In this document: one piece after another, positions 34,291 through 47,000 of the stretch | How positions within the stretch are numbered: position 1 is the stretch's first letter | Layout: each line of letters starts with the position of its first letter | Source of the DNA: Membranipora membranacea | Lineage: Eukaryota; Bryozoa; Gymnolaemata; Cheilostomatida; Membraniporidae | Length of the DNA: 64,000 nucleotides | Assembly: GCA_914767715.1 (NCBI GenBank) | Contig: OU612068.1 | Location: 5,208,001-5,272,000 of the forward strand | Reading direction: 5' to 3' | Made by a program: the position numbers and the translations under genes | Notes under the pieces: generated by a model | What the model saw: the letters and a program-made list of their open reading frames with translations, nothing else | Database searches by the model: none | What the model was told of the DNA's origin: nothing

Positions 34291-34668
34291 AAATTTCATT
34301 GAAAGCGAAAAATCTGATAAAGTAGTTTATCAATTTGTTTTGAATGTTTTAATGTTTATGGAAAGTAATTTTTCATCAAAAGCAAAAAATCTGATAAAGT
34401 AGTGTTAATTCATTTGTTTTGACTGTTTTAACGTTTATGGAGAGTGAATTTTCATTGCAAGCAAAAAATTTGATAGAGTAGTGTTTATTCATTTGTTTTG
34501 AATGTTTTAACGTTTAAAGAGAGTGAATTTTCATTGCAAGCAAAAAATTTGATAGAGTAGGGTTTATTCATTTGTGTTGAAATCTTTTATGTTTATGGAG
34601 AGTGACTTTTCAGTGCAAGCAAATAATCTGATAAAGTAGTGTTTATTAATTTGTTTTGAAATTATTCA
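34268..34668. repeat. 79-bp tandem repeat, 5 copies
   Basis: Units begin TGTTTTAACGTTTATGGAGA at 34345, 34424, 34503 and about 34583, with a first, more diverged unit from 34268. Each contains CATTGCAAGCAAAAAAT and GTTTATTCATTTG. It adjoins the edge of the segmental duplicate. Confidence 0.85.
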
Positions 34669-35435
34669 GGGTAAAATTTGTGTGTTATTGGAATCACATA
34701 CAACAGAGTCAATGGCGGCCAAAGGGTACAGAAAGGAGTTATGTTGCTTTCCCTCTAGCATTGTACTGAAATGCATCTGATTTGCCATTCTTATTCTGAG
34801 TTATTATTTACTGGAGGTCTGCATCAGCTCTCCAATGACCATTGGTCGTTGGGCATGGAAGATTGAAAACAGAAACTGTAGGATGAAATCCTGGACTATT
34901 CTCAGAATTTGATTTATTATTTAGTGACAACTGGGCTATTAACTAGCCCTCTCTGCCTATACTGCCTTTGCCTCCTTGCCTCAATTGCTGCCTATAGTAT
35001 TTAAAACTAATAAGGTTATGACACAGCTGATAAGGTTATGCTTCTTTGATTTAGATTTTCTAGTGCTCGGCCAGTTATGACCAGGTGCTTGGGATTGGGT
35101 ACTGTTCTAACAGTTTATGTTGTCAAATTCCAATTTATTGAATTTATATGGAAAAATTATAATGAGACAATGAAGATATTGGTGTAAACAAATCAAGTGA
35201 CACGTCACTGTCAATGACCTACCAAAAGTGTCAAATCTACTCATAAACTATTTTACCAAAATTAATGAATCAACCAATTCTATTCTTCAATTATACAAAT
35301 CAACGATTATCTATGGTTTACACTAGCTCTGTTATAGGCCTAATGTTATATCTATTAAATTTCAATTACTTAGCATAAAATAACAGGAACCTTTTTAAAT
35401 ACACATTGAATCATTCAGGTATATACAAATTACCA
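34669..35435. other. intergenic, no gene seen
   Basis: AT-rich sequence with no supported exon or element. Confidence 0.4.
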
Positions 35436-35651
35436 TCAGTGGTTTATGTAGTGTGCTGAATGAGGTAAAGTCATACAGCTAGTCAGCATATGTCTCTGTA
35501 TGTGAGTATGACCTAAGCAGTAAGCACTGAGGTCAATGCCCATCTTCTCTGCTCTATTTCTGAGGGTCCGGGTGGCTCCTGTGAGTGGATCCTTCTTTAT
35601 CATGTCTGCAACCCACTCTCTTATAAACTTCTTACTGACCTGAAGTTTCAA
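35436..35651 (-). CDS. possible exon or repeat-borne coding segment, unrecognised
   Basis: A 71-codon reverse-strand frame reads KKFIREWVADMIKKDPLTG and TLRNRAEKMGIDLSAYC, a coding-like amphipathic sequence. A frameshifted copy lies at 6657-6835. An upstream reverse-strand frame (35898-35701: GCAEVLAFMSGCDPTKFLPF, GRTYVPLCIYVLPP) may belong to the same relic, but I found no in-phase join. AACTTCAG just before GTCAGTAAG could be a splice acceptor. It may be one exon of a multi-copy gene or of a transposon. Family unknown. Confidence 0.3.
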   Translation of the reverse strand: MKLQVSKKFIREWVADMIKKDPLTGATRTLRNRAEKMGIDLSAYCLGHTHIQRHMLTSCMTLPHSAHYINH

Positions 35652-35923
35652 ATTATGTTTAGTAACGCCATCCTAGATCAAATCGAAGTGGAAACACAGT
35701 CTATAAAAGAATGCTTGTGTAAATTTGGTGCTGACCTCGCCTGTCTGCAGGTGGCAAAACGTAGATGCATAATGGTACATATGTCCTCCCACGTGGTTTT
35801 TTGAATGGAAGAAATTTAGTTGGATCACAACCTGACATAAATGCAAGCACTTCAGCACAACCCATCAAACAGTATAAAATTCCTTCAACAAAAGCCATCA
35901 GAATGTATAGGGATCCATTAGAA

Positions 35924-36003
35924 CAAGTTTGTTCCCTCTATGGTGGCGGAGGTATACCCGACTTTTGCAATATCTCTCCGCCATCACAGTGGGAAAAAAC
36001 TTG
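35924..36003. mobile_element. 80-bp fold-back element
   Basis: Left arm ACAAGTTTGTTCCCTCTATG (continuing GTGGCGGAG) pairs with the right arm CTCCGCCATCACAGTGGGAA (continuing AAAACTTGT) over 29 bases with about five mismatches. The loop is GTATACCCGACTTTTGCAATAT-like. It is related to the element at 21985-22075. Confidence 0.65.
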
Positions 36004-37625
36004 TTGTAGGGCTCCGTTAGATTGACGGGCGGTCTAAAACTTAATAAAAATGAGCAAAGTAGCAGAAGCAGACATCAAATAGTTCATTTTACAAATTCAA
36101 TGAGAACTTTTTTTGTCAACAATTCAGCATCTCTAATGTTTTTCATGGTGTGACAAGGCAAATAAGAATGTAGACAAAAAATTGAGAACTGATCTACTGA
36201 TACAATTTGTACACGAATCATGACAAGTGGGTAGACCTAGAAATCAGGAGGTCTCCGCGGAAGAACTCCTATAACCCGGAGTACTACTCTGCGTCCGGCG
36301 AAGGGGAGAGGAGTTTGATAGCGTGGGCAAGTAACTCCCTGCACCTTGGAGTCTGAGCACTTAGACTACCCTCACATTAGTGTTAGTAGGCTAGGTAAAG
36401 ATAATGAATAGCTGCAAACAAGCAGTAATGGGAATCAACAATTACATAGGTATATGTTCTGTGGAGGTAGGAAAACTATGGTTACCCTTGCCAAAAAGAG
36501 CTTAAACAATTTTCTGGGAAAAGGAAGCTGAAAAAAAGGAAGATAGGGATGGGAGGGGAGGGGATGGAAAAACCCTAAAACTAGGAGACTTGTCAGTATT
36601 GATACACTTGAAATGGTGCACTTTGGGGTGTACACTAACAACTAGTTAATGGCAGATGCTCAATTCACATAAATATACAACTCACCGAATTACACTATTC
36701 TACCTCTGAATCGACAACCATCAAAGTAATTTAATCCTGATCGACCTGTCCTGTTACGGTGATATCGAACCTAGAGATAGACAAAAACATGGGTGAGAGA
36801 CAACGTCATGATAGAAAACATATACAAATATAAACAGAACAAGATATTAACTCGCAAGCACAATCACGCAATCATGTTGTTGTTGTTTGTTGCTGTTTGT
36901 TGCTGTTTTTGTTGTTATCTTCTGGTGGTTTTCTAATACTATCTAATACTGAATATGTGGCTAGATATCTGGGTCCTGCTGCCACATATTTCAGCTCCAA
37001 TTAATATTTTTGTTGTGCTCAGTTCTCTCGGTGGATCAAGAGTCCCCGAGCTAAACTCTTTACTTGCTATTAATACCTCACTCACTCTCCCTAATCATCC
37101 ATGTTCATTCATGTATGAACTAGGGCTTCCCATTCATACTGTTAAACATATTTGTGATACTTTGTAGTTGTCTTCTCTTGTACACGAGAAGGCAACTAGC
37201 AAATGTAATACATAAAATTCCTCATACTCACAATCTCTACTAGGATTCACATTACGCGTAACCACATGCATCTAAACTCGTTCACAACAGTATGACACAA
37301 ATAAGTACTCAAATCAAGTCATTGGTGATAAAAAAAAAGAGAAAAATGCGTAATACTTTGAGTTGTCATACCTATTTTTAAAGACAGATTACTCTCTAAT
37401 GTAATATGATGAAGCGGTCATGTTTAAAAACAAGCTCAATCTTTTTCAGATAAAATATGGTAAAAATTTTCGGAAATAATTTTTTATTTTCAATACAGCT
37501 CAAGATAAATAAAATTGAATTCAAAAAATAGTAATTCAATAATTTATATTTTTCTATATACACTAAGCGATCAATTACCCACAATCCCATAAAACAACCG
37601 CTTGCATTTAGATTGATGGAAAGTC
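36004..37625. other. intergenic upstream of E2F
   Basis: No gene seen. A GC-richer patch at about 36237-36370 has repeated AACTCC/GGAGT words of unknown meaning. A 13-bp-arm hairpin TAGTTGTCTTCTC / GAGAAGGCAACTA is at 37165-37198. Confidence 0.4.
37165..37198. repeat. short hairpin TAGTTGTCTTCTC / GAGAAGGCAACTA
   Basis: The arms are 13 bases with one mismatch and an 8-base loop. Related hairpins with GTTGTC outer arms are at 55405-55438 and 62414-62455. Confidence 0.5.
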
Positions 37626-40600
37626 ATGAATTCTGCCAGTGGGAGTGCATCTGTGCTGGATGCAGACCTTGAAGCCAGTCTAGATGGACCTCCAGTACAG
37701 GAGGGAACAGTCAGTGTCAGCAGGCATGAAAAAAGCCTCGGTTTGTTGACATCGAAGTTTGTTGCACTGTTACAAACAGCAGAAGATGGTATTCTTGATC
37801 TCAAATCGGTGAGTAGTGAAGTGAGCTGCCAGCTGGGAACAGCCACTCCCCACTCAATTCTGTTCAACCAGATTCGGTATTCACCCTTGGCTTTCCTGGC
37901 CAAGTCAGGAGAATGCAGAGCCATGACTCCAACATGTCCAGTGAGCCAAGCTAATGGATGTTCTCATACACTCATCTCAACTGGCTGGCTGGGAATAGGA
38001 GCAGAATTATTATGATAATTTGTACATTTTCCAAGCAAACTACTCACTTCTAGGAAGTTTATGGTACTTTTTATCACCAAATCCCTCCCTTTCAATTGCC
38101 CTTACAGCCTAGACACTATGTGCAATTTGTCCTTTGTCTATGATTGGTGGTTTTTACGTTTTGATCTGGCATTCCATTTCCATCCCGCTTCTTGGAGTTG
38201 TTGTGGGTCTGTTGATCTTTACTACCTGTAGGTCCCAGGCTATGTTAGTGGGCTGGTTCAAGCATCCATCTTGTAGTTGAACATGTCCATTGTAAATTTG
38301 GTCTAGCTGTAGTAGTGTTGTTGTTATCTCATATTAACATATTAAGAAACTCTCACAGATCCGTGGCTTTGTGTCCCAGATTAAATTTCGAACACAAGCT
38401 AATTAGCTGAGCTAGGCTTAGCTGTTATCTGAATCAAACGTAATATGTGAATATAAATTGGCCCATGCACCAAACATGCTGAAGTCTCAGGAAAAGCTGT
38501 GTTTAAATAGTTGAAAAAATGCTTGGCTTGGACTCGCATTCAATAGTCCTAGTTGTACAAGGAGCTCCACATTTTCATCATGATATTTGTGCCAGCTACT
38601 ATTTATATCCAATGTGTTTGGCTAAGGCTGCTAGGGGATTTAAGGCTGCATGTTGGGTGTCAAGTGAAATGGGTTTTACTTACCGGTAGCTCAAGAAAGC
38701 TTTCTCAAGCCTGCCTAACTGCAAAATGATTAACCGTTATTGTATGGTTTACATATTTACATCCTGCTTGCAGTATATACGGACTTGACACCAGGCTCGC
38801 TAGGAGGCCTAGGCAAACTGATTTTGGTGAAATTGACACTTTAATTATTGGGGCTTCTGAAAGCTGCTCGGTTATATAGCGTCATTAAAATGTTGTCTCA
38901 CTTTCTGTGTTTTCGGTGCCGCTACAACCTTTCATAGGGTCGTTTGTTTTCATAATAATGTGTCGATCATTACACCAGGCTATCATCAACGTAGACCCAA
39001 AGCTGACTATTTAACACATCCATGTCCAAGGAACTCTTTGCTAGTGACATGTTTATTATGTTTAACCATGATACATTTCTTTCCAGGCTGCAGATATCCT
39101 GGCAGTGAAACAGAAGAGGAGAATTTATGACATCACAAATGTATTAGAAGGGATTGGCCTCATAGAAAAGCGATCTAAGAACAGTATTCAGTGGAAGTAA
39201 GTACTGATTCTATTATATTACACTTGAAGGTAGAAACTCTAGTCAGTCAGTAATCAGTGATCTAACATGCTTTGTTACAATGAGAGGAAGTTGTCTCAAG
39301 CCTACCCTCGTGTTGTAAAGTACCGTCAGCTTAACAGAATGAAAGAAGACAACACTTGGACTCCAAATATGAAACCATTCTTAGCAGGTTAGTTATTGAT
39401 ACTAGGATAGAATTAGTGATTGTATTTTGGCGTGCCGTGTTTTTCCTGTTGTATCATCTGTATGATAAGCCTGTTATTGTTGTTGATAGAGGTGCTGGAC
39501 CTAGCTGCTCATCGGGTGAGGTGACGGGGAGGCTCTCCGCCCTCAAACGGGAAATAGCTCAACTAGATGAGTTGGAACAAAGTCTAGATCAACAAAAGAA
39601 ACACATACAACAGAATTTGCGGAACGTCTCCGAAGACCCCTTAAATCATCAATATCCTTTTCCTGCAAAAATTATACACTCATCGAAATGCAAAGAACTA
39701 TCAAACTTATTTTAGAGGAGTTTATTTTGCTTTAGTCTGACACAAATTTGTACTGTTGATAAAGTCTGTTCAGATCAGTACCATAAATACAGGATGCCTA
39801 CTTTGTGTGATAAGATACTGATTTTAATCAACCTTGTAAAACCTTCAAAAAAAGTAGCCGGCAATGGCAGGCAAGAGTATATGGTCACTACCACTCAGAA
39901 GCCACAAGAGTTTAAGGGGCCCATAGAGTAGAAAGTGGCAAAGTGTCAGTCGGATGTGACAGCAGCGGCATCAGCTTATGCAATATTACTGCAGTGTGAA
40001 AAGTTCCATATGTTTTCTTTAACCGAATCTTTTCACAGCAGCTTATGTGCGGCATGACGATATATGTAAATGTTTTAAAGACAGTACACTATTAGCCATA
40101 CAGGCACCCTCAGGGACTACATTGGAAGTGCCAATTCCAGATGGGGTAAGTCGGTGGTGGCTGTCCCTCCGCAGCGAGAACACTTTATGCATATAGTCAT
40201 AGACTAATCAATAGTTACTCCTCCATGGTTGTTACCTAAGAAAAATCTCAGTATTTACTGTTTACGTTAAGGTTAGCATGGAATATACTTTCTCAGCTCA
40301 AATGGCACTTACTTTTTGTGCCAAGGTCATGTGTATGGGCCTAGCTGTGTACATGATTATACCTGTATCAATGCCCAGCAGAATCCTGTGCTAGCAGATC
40401 CATTCCACCCAAATTATTGCTACTAGCTGAAATATCATGTTATTTGAGATCTTCCTACTGCAACTCAATCACTTGTCACCCCATGACAAGACAACAGCAT
40501 ATCATATGATGCCTTCATTCATACATAGTTTGCCTGTGAGAACTGTCTTTCATTCATGAATGCACTCAAGATTTCAAGTGGCACTTTCATTCATGCCAGT

Positions 40601-42757
40601 GTTAACTGACCATTGGAGATAACATCGCTCTTACTGCATTGTTGACATGATAATGTATTAACTTACTTTGTTGTTATACTTCGCTACTCACAGGTTAGTA
40701 TAGGAGCTAGCTCACATACAGGAGCCGTCGGTCCGCCAGACCTACGGACTCAAAATGTAAGTCTTATCAGACAAATACCTTAGCAGGGTTGGATTTTCTG
40801 ATCATGTCCTATTTGAAAATAGCGATGATTATTGTTATTTCACCTTCAAAGAACGTTTTGGGAGCTCAACCAATTTTTAAATTCCAACGAGCAAAAACGA
40901 CCATCATGCGCGAATAATGTCATTCTTTAGTAGAGAACAGTTTGTTTACTATTGCCCCAATATTGACCAATCATAAAGCATGAATAGTTTTGTAAGCTGG
41001 TCAATTTTTTTAATTTTACGATTAGGATTAGTGATTGTCTCTCGTTCAAGATGTTTCATACCATATGCTATTCGTTCTTCTGCAGGCAAATAAAAGGAGT
41101 TATCAGATACATCTAAAGAGCCAATCAGGCCCTATAAACGTTTTATTAGTGAATAAGGAGTCTGATTCTACAGCATCAGTCGCCGTCCCTGTACCTCCTC
41201 CTAAAGAGAAGACATTAAATTCGGCACAGACAGACCCCTCGTATCCACGGTTACTAAATACTGTTAACTCTACGGATCCACCACCTGCCAAAAAGCTCAC
41301 TCTGGATAGTCCAATAGTAAGTAAATATCCACCATTCTCTCATACTAGAGAGAGACAAGGAATGAGGACATAAGTAAGCACTTGCTATGTGATGATGTTT
41401 GGTAATTTGATTTTCATTTTTTGTTAACTGACATTGATATTCATTCTAGCATGAAAGGGTAGCCTCCAAAAAGGTGACTTCAAATAATTGAACCGAGCGG
41501 AAACCTGGGAGTGTTTCTAATTACACCAATGCTATAGACTGTGAATCTGAAGTGATACATAGTTTTACCTTACAAGTCACGAGACTTATTGGTTCACAAT
41601 TGTAGAGTGTGATGTTGAAAGGCAAGTCTGCTATACAAGCTAATGGTACCTCACCTAAAACAAAAATAAGGTCTTCACCTCGCAAGTCTGGGTTAACACA
41701 AAATAAAAGTAAGTACATGATTGTAGATTGGTTGAACAATATTGACACAAAAAAAGGATTTTAGCGATAAGTTTAATCACTCAACTATTCCAATTCACCC
41801 ATAAAAAGAGGAGCGCTTGTCGGAATCCTGTAGTGTTGCTTGACTGAAAAATTGCTCTAACCTGCCAAGCTCATCAATTTTTTTGGACTCTGCCTTAGAT
41901 AATACCTATAACTGCGTTAGCGTAAAATAAAAATATCCCACATTGGTCAAATGAAAATCCCTTTTTTTCATATGGTTAGTGCAAATATTGAATGCTAAGC
42001 TAGTTCTCTTATACTTATAGATAATACGGGTAACACCACGACAGACACATCGGTAACAGCCACCGTTGATACTGAGGATTTAGATAACGTACCAGAACTA
42101 GTTACACCCGGTGGTATATTTTCTAACGCTCATCAAACGGAGTACAGCGTGGACGAGCTCATGTCTTCAGAAAGTAAGTGTACCTCTGATTGTAAGATAG
42201 ATATCACTATGGACTGTTGGGTGTTCTGACACATGCTGTAAAGTTCTTGTTACACTTTTTGACTCGTAAAACCCTCAATGGTCATGTATACCCTATCCTT
42301 GTACCATAGTAGAGCAATGTGTTCACTGGATTCTTCGTTTTAGTCAAATAATAAAATAGCTTCGAAACAGATTTTTTTATATTCATCCTTGAGCGGCACT
42401 GAGAATACTGCGAGCTGCATTTGAATTCACTATATGATATTTTAATGGCACGTATAGCCACAACATTCAACCACTCCAGGGTATGATTTTCATTTGTGGC
42501 TTCTGGAAGGGTGACATTATCTCATGGCTGTTTCAGTCGGATCAGAAGAGTGGTTTTCTTATGGCAGCTTCCTCCGTCATAAATGTAGTGGTATTTTTGT
42601 CAAAATATCTCAGGCCTGTAACGATGTCGTTTATTTTGTAGTGTTTTCTCCGTTGTTGCGGCTGAGTCCTCCACCCAGTGATAGAGACTACTATTTTAAT
42701 CTCGATGACAATGAAGGTGTTGCGGATTTATTTGACATTGTGAACTACCAAGTATAG
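37626..42757 (+). CDS. E2F4/5: transcription factor E2F4/5
   Basis: Exons 37626-37808, 39087-39196, 39490-39651, 40037-40145, 40694-40756, 41086-41316, 41450-41473, 41606-41708, 42021-42173, 42642-42757; all in phase, 417 residues (human E2F4 is about 413). The winged-helix DNA-binding domain spans about 33-98 ([42 protein letters not shown]). Next come a leucine-rich dimerisation coil (99-150) and the marked box ([46 protein letters not shown]). The pocket-protein-binding tail is [18 protein letters not shown] then [14 protein letters not shown]. It lacks the E2F1-3 cyclin-A-binding N-terminus, so it belongs to the repressive E2F4/5 class. It acts in the nucleus with a DP partner and p107/p130-type pocket proteins at cell-cycle promoters. 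Exon 5 (21 residues, [10 protein letters not shown]...) interrupts the marked box between IPDG and NKRSYQIHL, where vertebrate E2F4 has only LNGQK; it might be skipped in some transcripts. Intron 3 is of the AT-AC class. Confidence 0.95.
39652..40036 (+). other. U12-type (minor spliceosome) AT-AC intron in E2F4/5
   Basis: No GT donor fits after [11 protein letters not shown]. The sequence at the exon end is ATATCCTTTT, the canonical U12 AT-AC donor. The intron ends TTTTCAC just before AGCAGCTTATG. A branch-site-like TTTTCTTTAAC (40013-40023) lies 14 bases before the end. The join gives [13 protein letters not shown], exactly the length of the vertebrate protein at this point. Confidence 0.9.
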
Positions 42758-44071
42758 CATCAATATATCAACTCTATTATGTAAATATGGCAGCAATCAA
42801 ATTATATTTCTGTGTCCGGATTATTACGATACAGAAGTAGATATTATATTATCTCGTATCAACACAGAACTGAACCTCAAGGGAAGTAACCAAGCACCTG
42901 TCGGGAAGTAGGCCAGCACCTGTCGCAAAATGCCACACAACAATCTGCTCAAGGGAAGTCTATATTGGTACTTCTAAAATGTTAGCTGATCACAAATTTT
43001 GTGCAATTTTTTATTTCGTCACATGGACTATTGATGAATCCGAAACAAATGTTAGATTAGTTATTGAAGGTGTTTGTGATTGTTTGTATCAGCACCTGAG
43101 AGGGCTGGTCGCATTGAAAAATGTCAATGATAGATATAAATCAAATTGTCTAACTATTAGCCTTCCCCTGAATATGCTGACGCGTTGTTACATATGGATG
43201 TTAACATAATTTATAATTTATCTTTCATATGCTCCAGATCACGATTCTCTATGCAATTGTCCTCCCAGTAGATTTTATTCTAGAAGCAGTTAGCCTCGGC
43301 CCCTCTCATGTTGATTGTCAATGAAACTTATTTATCGCCTCCACTGCCCCGCTTGGCGCTTCTCAGACTAGAGAAGACGCAATACAAGAACACATTTTCC
43401 TCATTTTCTGTTATCTTACAGCCAGTTATAATTTTGTTGATGTCGAGTTGTTCTTATGTAAATCAACTCACATGGATAGATTAGGGAAATTATTCTTTAT
43501 TTGTACAAATTTACAAACATGTATATTTGTAAATAAATTACATTACACAGTATCGGAAATTATTGCTCTATTTCAAAGCTTCTGGGTTAGTTTTGTAAGC
43601 TGTTTGGCCACTAATGTTAGCAGCCTATAATCAAAGAGTTCCTCAAACCAGGGAGAATTCTCTCTGCTCAAACTCCTTGCCAAGTATTTTTATGGTTATG
43701 TCATTTGCCAAGATCAGCTTACTTTTGTACGCTGATGTGATGATGTGGCAATTGTTTTTTAAATATAGTGACTTGAGCTGTTCAATGTAAACAGATGTCT
43801 ATGTCTTGCTCTCTCAACAGGTGCACAATAGGCATCAGGGGAACGGCATTTATGACATTGGTTCACAAAATATTGGAATTGTGTCCCCCTATTAAATTAG
43901 TTTGCAGCAATGGGTGTAATTTGTGGTAGCAACAGTAGTCAATGGTGTAGTTTCACTTTGACCAAAATTTTTCTAGCAGATAATTGAAGGATCGTAGTAC
44001 CAACTCTCCAACTTCTGTATTAAACTAACCACAGAAAACTATTGGCTGTAAGAAGACTGTATGTAAAAAGT
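42758..44071. other. intergenic between E2F and TSNAXIP1
   Basis: No gene seen. It contains the presumed E2F 3' untranslated region, with AATAAA-like words at about 43531, and the TSNAXIP1 promoter region. Confidence 0.4.
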
Positions 44072-47000
44072 ATGCCTGGGGTGAATCAGGCAAGAGCAAG
44101 TCCTGCTAGAGGCAGGCTTCCACCTCTTACCAGGTTGGTAAATTACTGTACTATTTTATCATGACGCACAGCACAACAATGAGAAAGTCCCACATCAGCC
44201 TGTATTACTTTCCATATCATCATGAACAACGACTACTACATCTAATGTTTCACAGCACTCGGGCATCCCACTATATTTATAAGATTTGTAGCTGGACAAA
44301 TCTTATAAATATATAAGCTACAAATTTATAAGATCTGTAGCTAGACCATGAGTTAATATGAAAATATAGCATTGTTGTGGAAATATGATTAATGATGAAG
44401 TGCTTACCAGTCCCACTAATAAACTTGTTTAACTTAGCTGAGTGTTGGAAAGTGGAAACGGCATGACCTTGAGGCCGCTGAAGCTGATACACAAGCACTC
44501 GACAAATTTACCGTAGTTTTACCAAGGAGCGGTTTTACAAACAAGAGATACAAAGCAAGCTGAGCAGATCTACTCAGTATCCCTGTTTGAGATCAAACTC
44601 TTCAGATGATATTGTCACTGACTGCTTATTTCTCTTCTTTCCACAATAGGGACAGAGAGGGATCTGATCATGGTGCTTCAACTCCAACTGGGGGTGCAAA
44701 GGTATGCTTTCTTTTCAATTGTTTCTGTGTTTGGACATTGTAAGGCAACTTTGTATGTAGCTTCTTTACCCTTGTATATAGTTGCTATATATTTGATCAG
44801 AGATTTTAAAAATTATTCAAAATATATAAGTGATCTTTGGATATAAGAACAAAAAAGTGGAATCGAGAGTGACTTTCAAACATTATGATAGAAAATGAGC
44901 GGACACTTCGATCATCTTAATCAATCATTTGGCACTCAATTTTCGACCAACCGACTGGGTTGATATTTGCCAATTGATTGCTTGTTACTAGACCAACTGA
45001 AGGCTAGTGCTCAGGCGACTGCAAGTGCTCTTTTTGGGCAGTACATCATCAGACGTTCGTCATTAAATGAATGTCTGATTAATGTGATGTCACAAACAGC
45101 ACTTGTAGCCGGCGGTGCGCTAAAACAAGTGGAGGCTTGTCCTCACACTGCTTGTCTTATGCATGTAAGAAGCGTATGCATCGCATGTATTATTGTTCCA
45201 GGGGATGATTCTGTGATAAATTGATCAAAAATAATGGTTGCTGTTTGCTAACAACTGCAGTGTATTGAATCAGCTATGTACTTCTGTCCGTACTTTTCAT
45301 ACAGAGATCATCATGGTGGAGACTGAGACACATTTTAAATTGCAGATCATACTGTGCATCGCATCAGGTCTTTTACCTGCTGTCAAGCATTGTTGTTCCT
45401 TTACATGTCACCTGTGCTCATATTGCTAACCATGCTTAATTGTTATTTTATTGGTTTAACAAGGTTATACGGTTCAAAATGGACTCTCCTTCACTAAGAA
45501 AGTTTTCAACTAAATCATTGGTAACAGTTGTTTTCTGTTTAGATTTTAGTTAGCTGCTAACTTAACTGTTGAGCTTATAATACTGTCTCAGAATGATTGG
45601 TTTGCGCTCGTACAAAGCCTAGCTATGTCCTCCTCTTCTCGTTCAAGCAACAACCAATCGGATGTAAATGAGTGCGCAAAAAGCTAAGAACTATCGGAAA
45701 TATGGATGAGATTAAATTGTGTAAACCTTGACAATGCCAGAACATAGTATTATGCTTTAAAAAATTTGTTTTATGTTGCATTATATGTTTTATAATACAA
45801 TACCTCACCAGAATCTAACTACTAACGGTCCCTTAGCAGACATATTTATCTAGGTAGACAACCTCGTGTGGTATAGAGATGGAAGGAAACAAACAAACTT
45901 CTCTGATGAAGCGGGCTTTTCATCTCATTTTAAATTATTTTGTAGCACTTCACAGTGAGCCAAGTAGACACTGATAGATGGGCTAGTTACGAACATGGTA
46001 TGCAGGTTGCTATCCCACCTCCCAAAGAAATAGCCATTCAAGGTGTCGACCGCAAACCGAAATTCCTAGATGATCTAGAAAACTTTCTGAATCGGGAGTT
46101 ACAGTCCCTTGGTGTCGAGACTGTACAGCCAAATGAGACAAGACTTCAGGTATGTGCTCAAGTTTATGCTCTACTTCTCAACTATGCCATCCTCCGAAGC
46201 GGTGGCCTATGTTCTTGAGAAAATCCCTTGTCAGATGAGCTTTCACAAGTCAATTCAGTTTGCTGCCATGTTATTATCAGGATAGAATGTCCGTAACATA
46301 GTTTAAGCCCTCAAGTTGTGCCAGGAAAGCTTGTAGTAGCATTTCATTTCTACAAGCTATCCCGGACAGTTTGAGCATCTAAACTAGCCTTGTCATGAAA
46401 TTTTCTTGGTTTTTGTGCAGATTTTATGTCATATCTAATCGAATTTCGACATAAGTCTTATTAAAACTTCGGGAATTTTTTCACTGACAGGCGCACAGAG
46501 AAGTCTTTGAGTACTTGATAGAAGACTTTAAGACATACAAGCCGATATTTGCTTCCATAAAGAATGAGTATGAGATGATGATCTCATATCAGCAGTCGTA
46601 CCTCAAACAACTAGAGCCTCTCCAACAGATGTTAGTTACAGTCACCGAACAATGTGATAAAGAGATAATGAAACTAAGAGATCAAGAGAAAAATGGTAAG
46701 TTTCTGTAATAACATTTAAAGGCCTGATATTCTCTCTTTGTGTCATAATAACATATAAATGGTTTGAGGTCGCATCCACTGCCGCTTATAAATTAATGAG
46801 TGATGGGGATAGATTTGCTCACAAATGATGACAGGAGGCTTAATTAACCAGGCCAACCAGGCCTTCACTAAGGGCCACTAAGTCAAATATTGTTTTGTGG
46901 ACCAGATAAAAACCAAAATAATCTGACCAAGCAATTACATTGCAATCATGGGTGACCATATATATATAGATGTATGTTGTATTTGGATCATATGGTGGTG

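Noticed and set aside
39652-39715. Reading E2F exon 3 on to its stop at 39715
   Set aside because: It would truncate the protein before the marked box; the AT-AC intron restores the conserved sequence and length.
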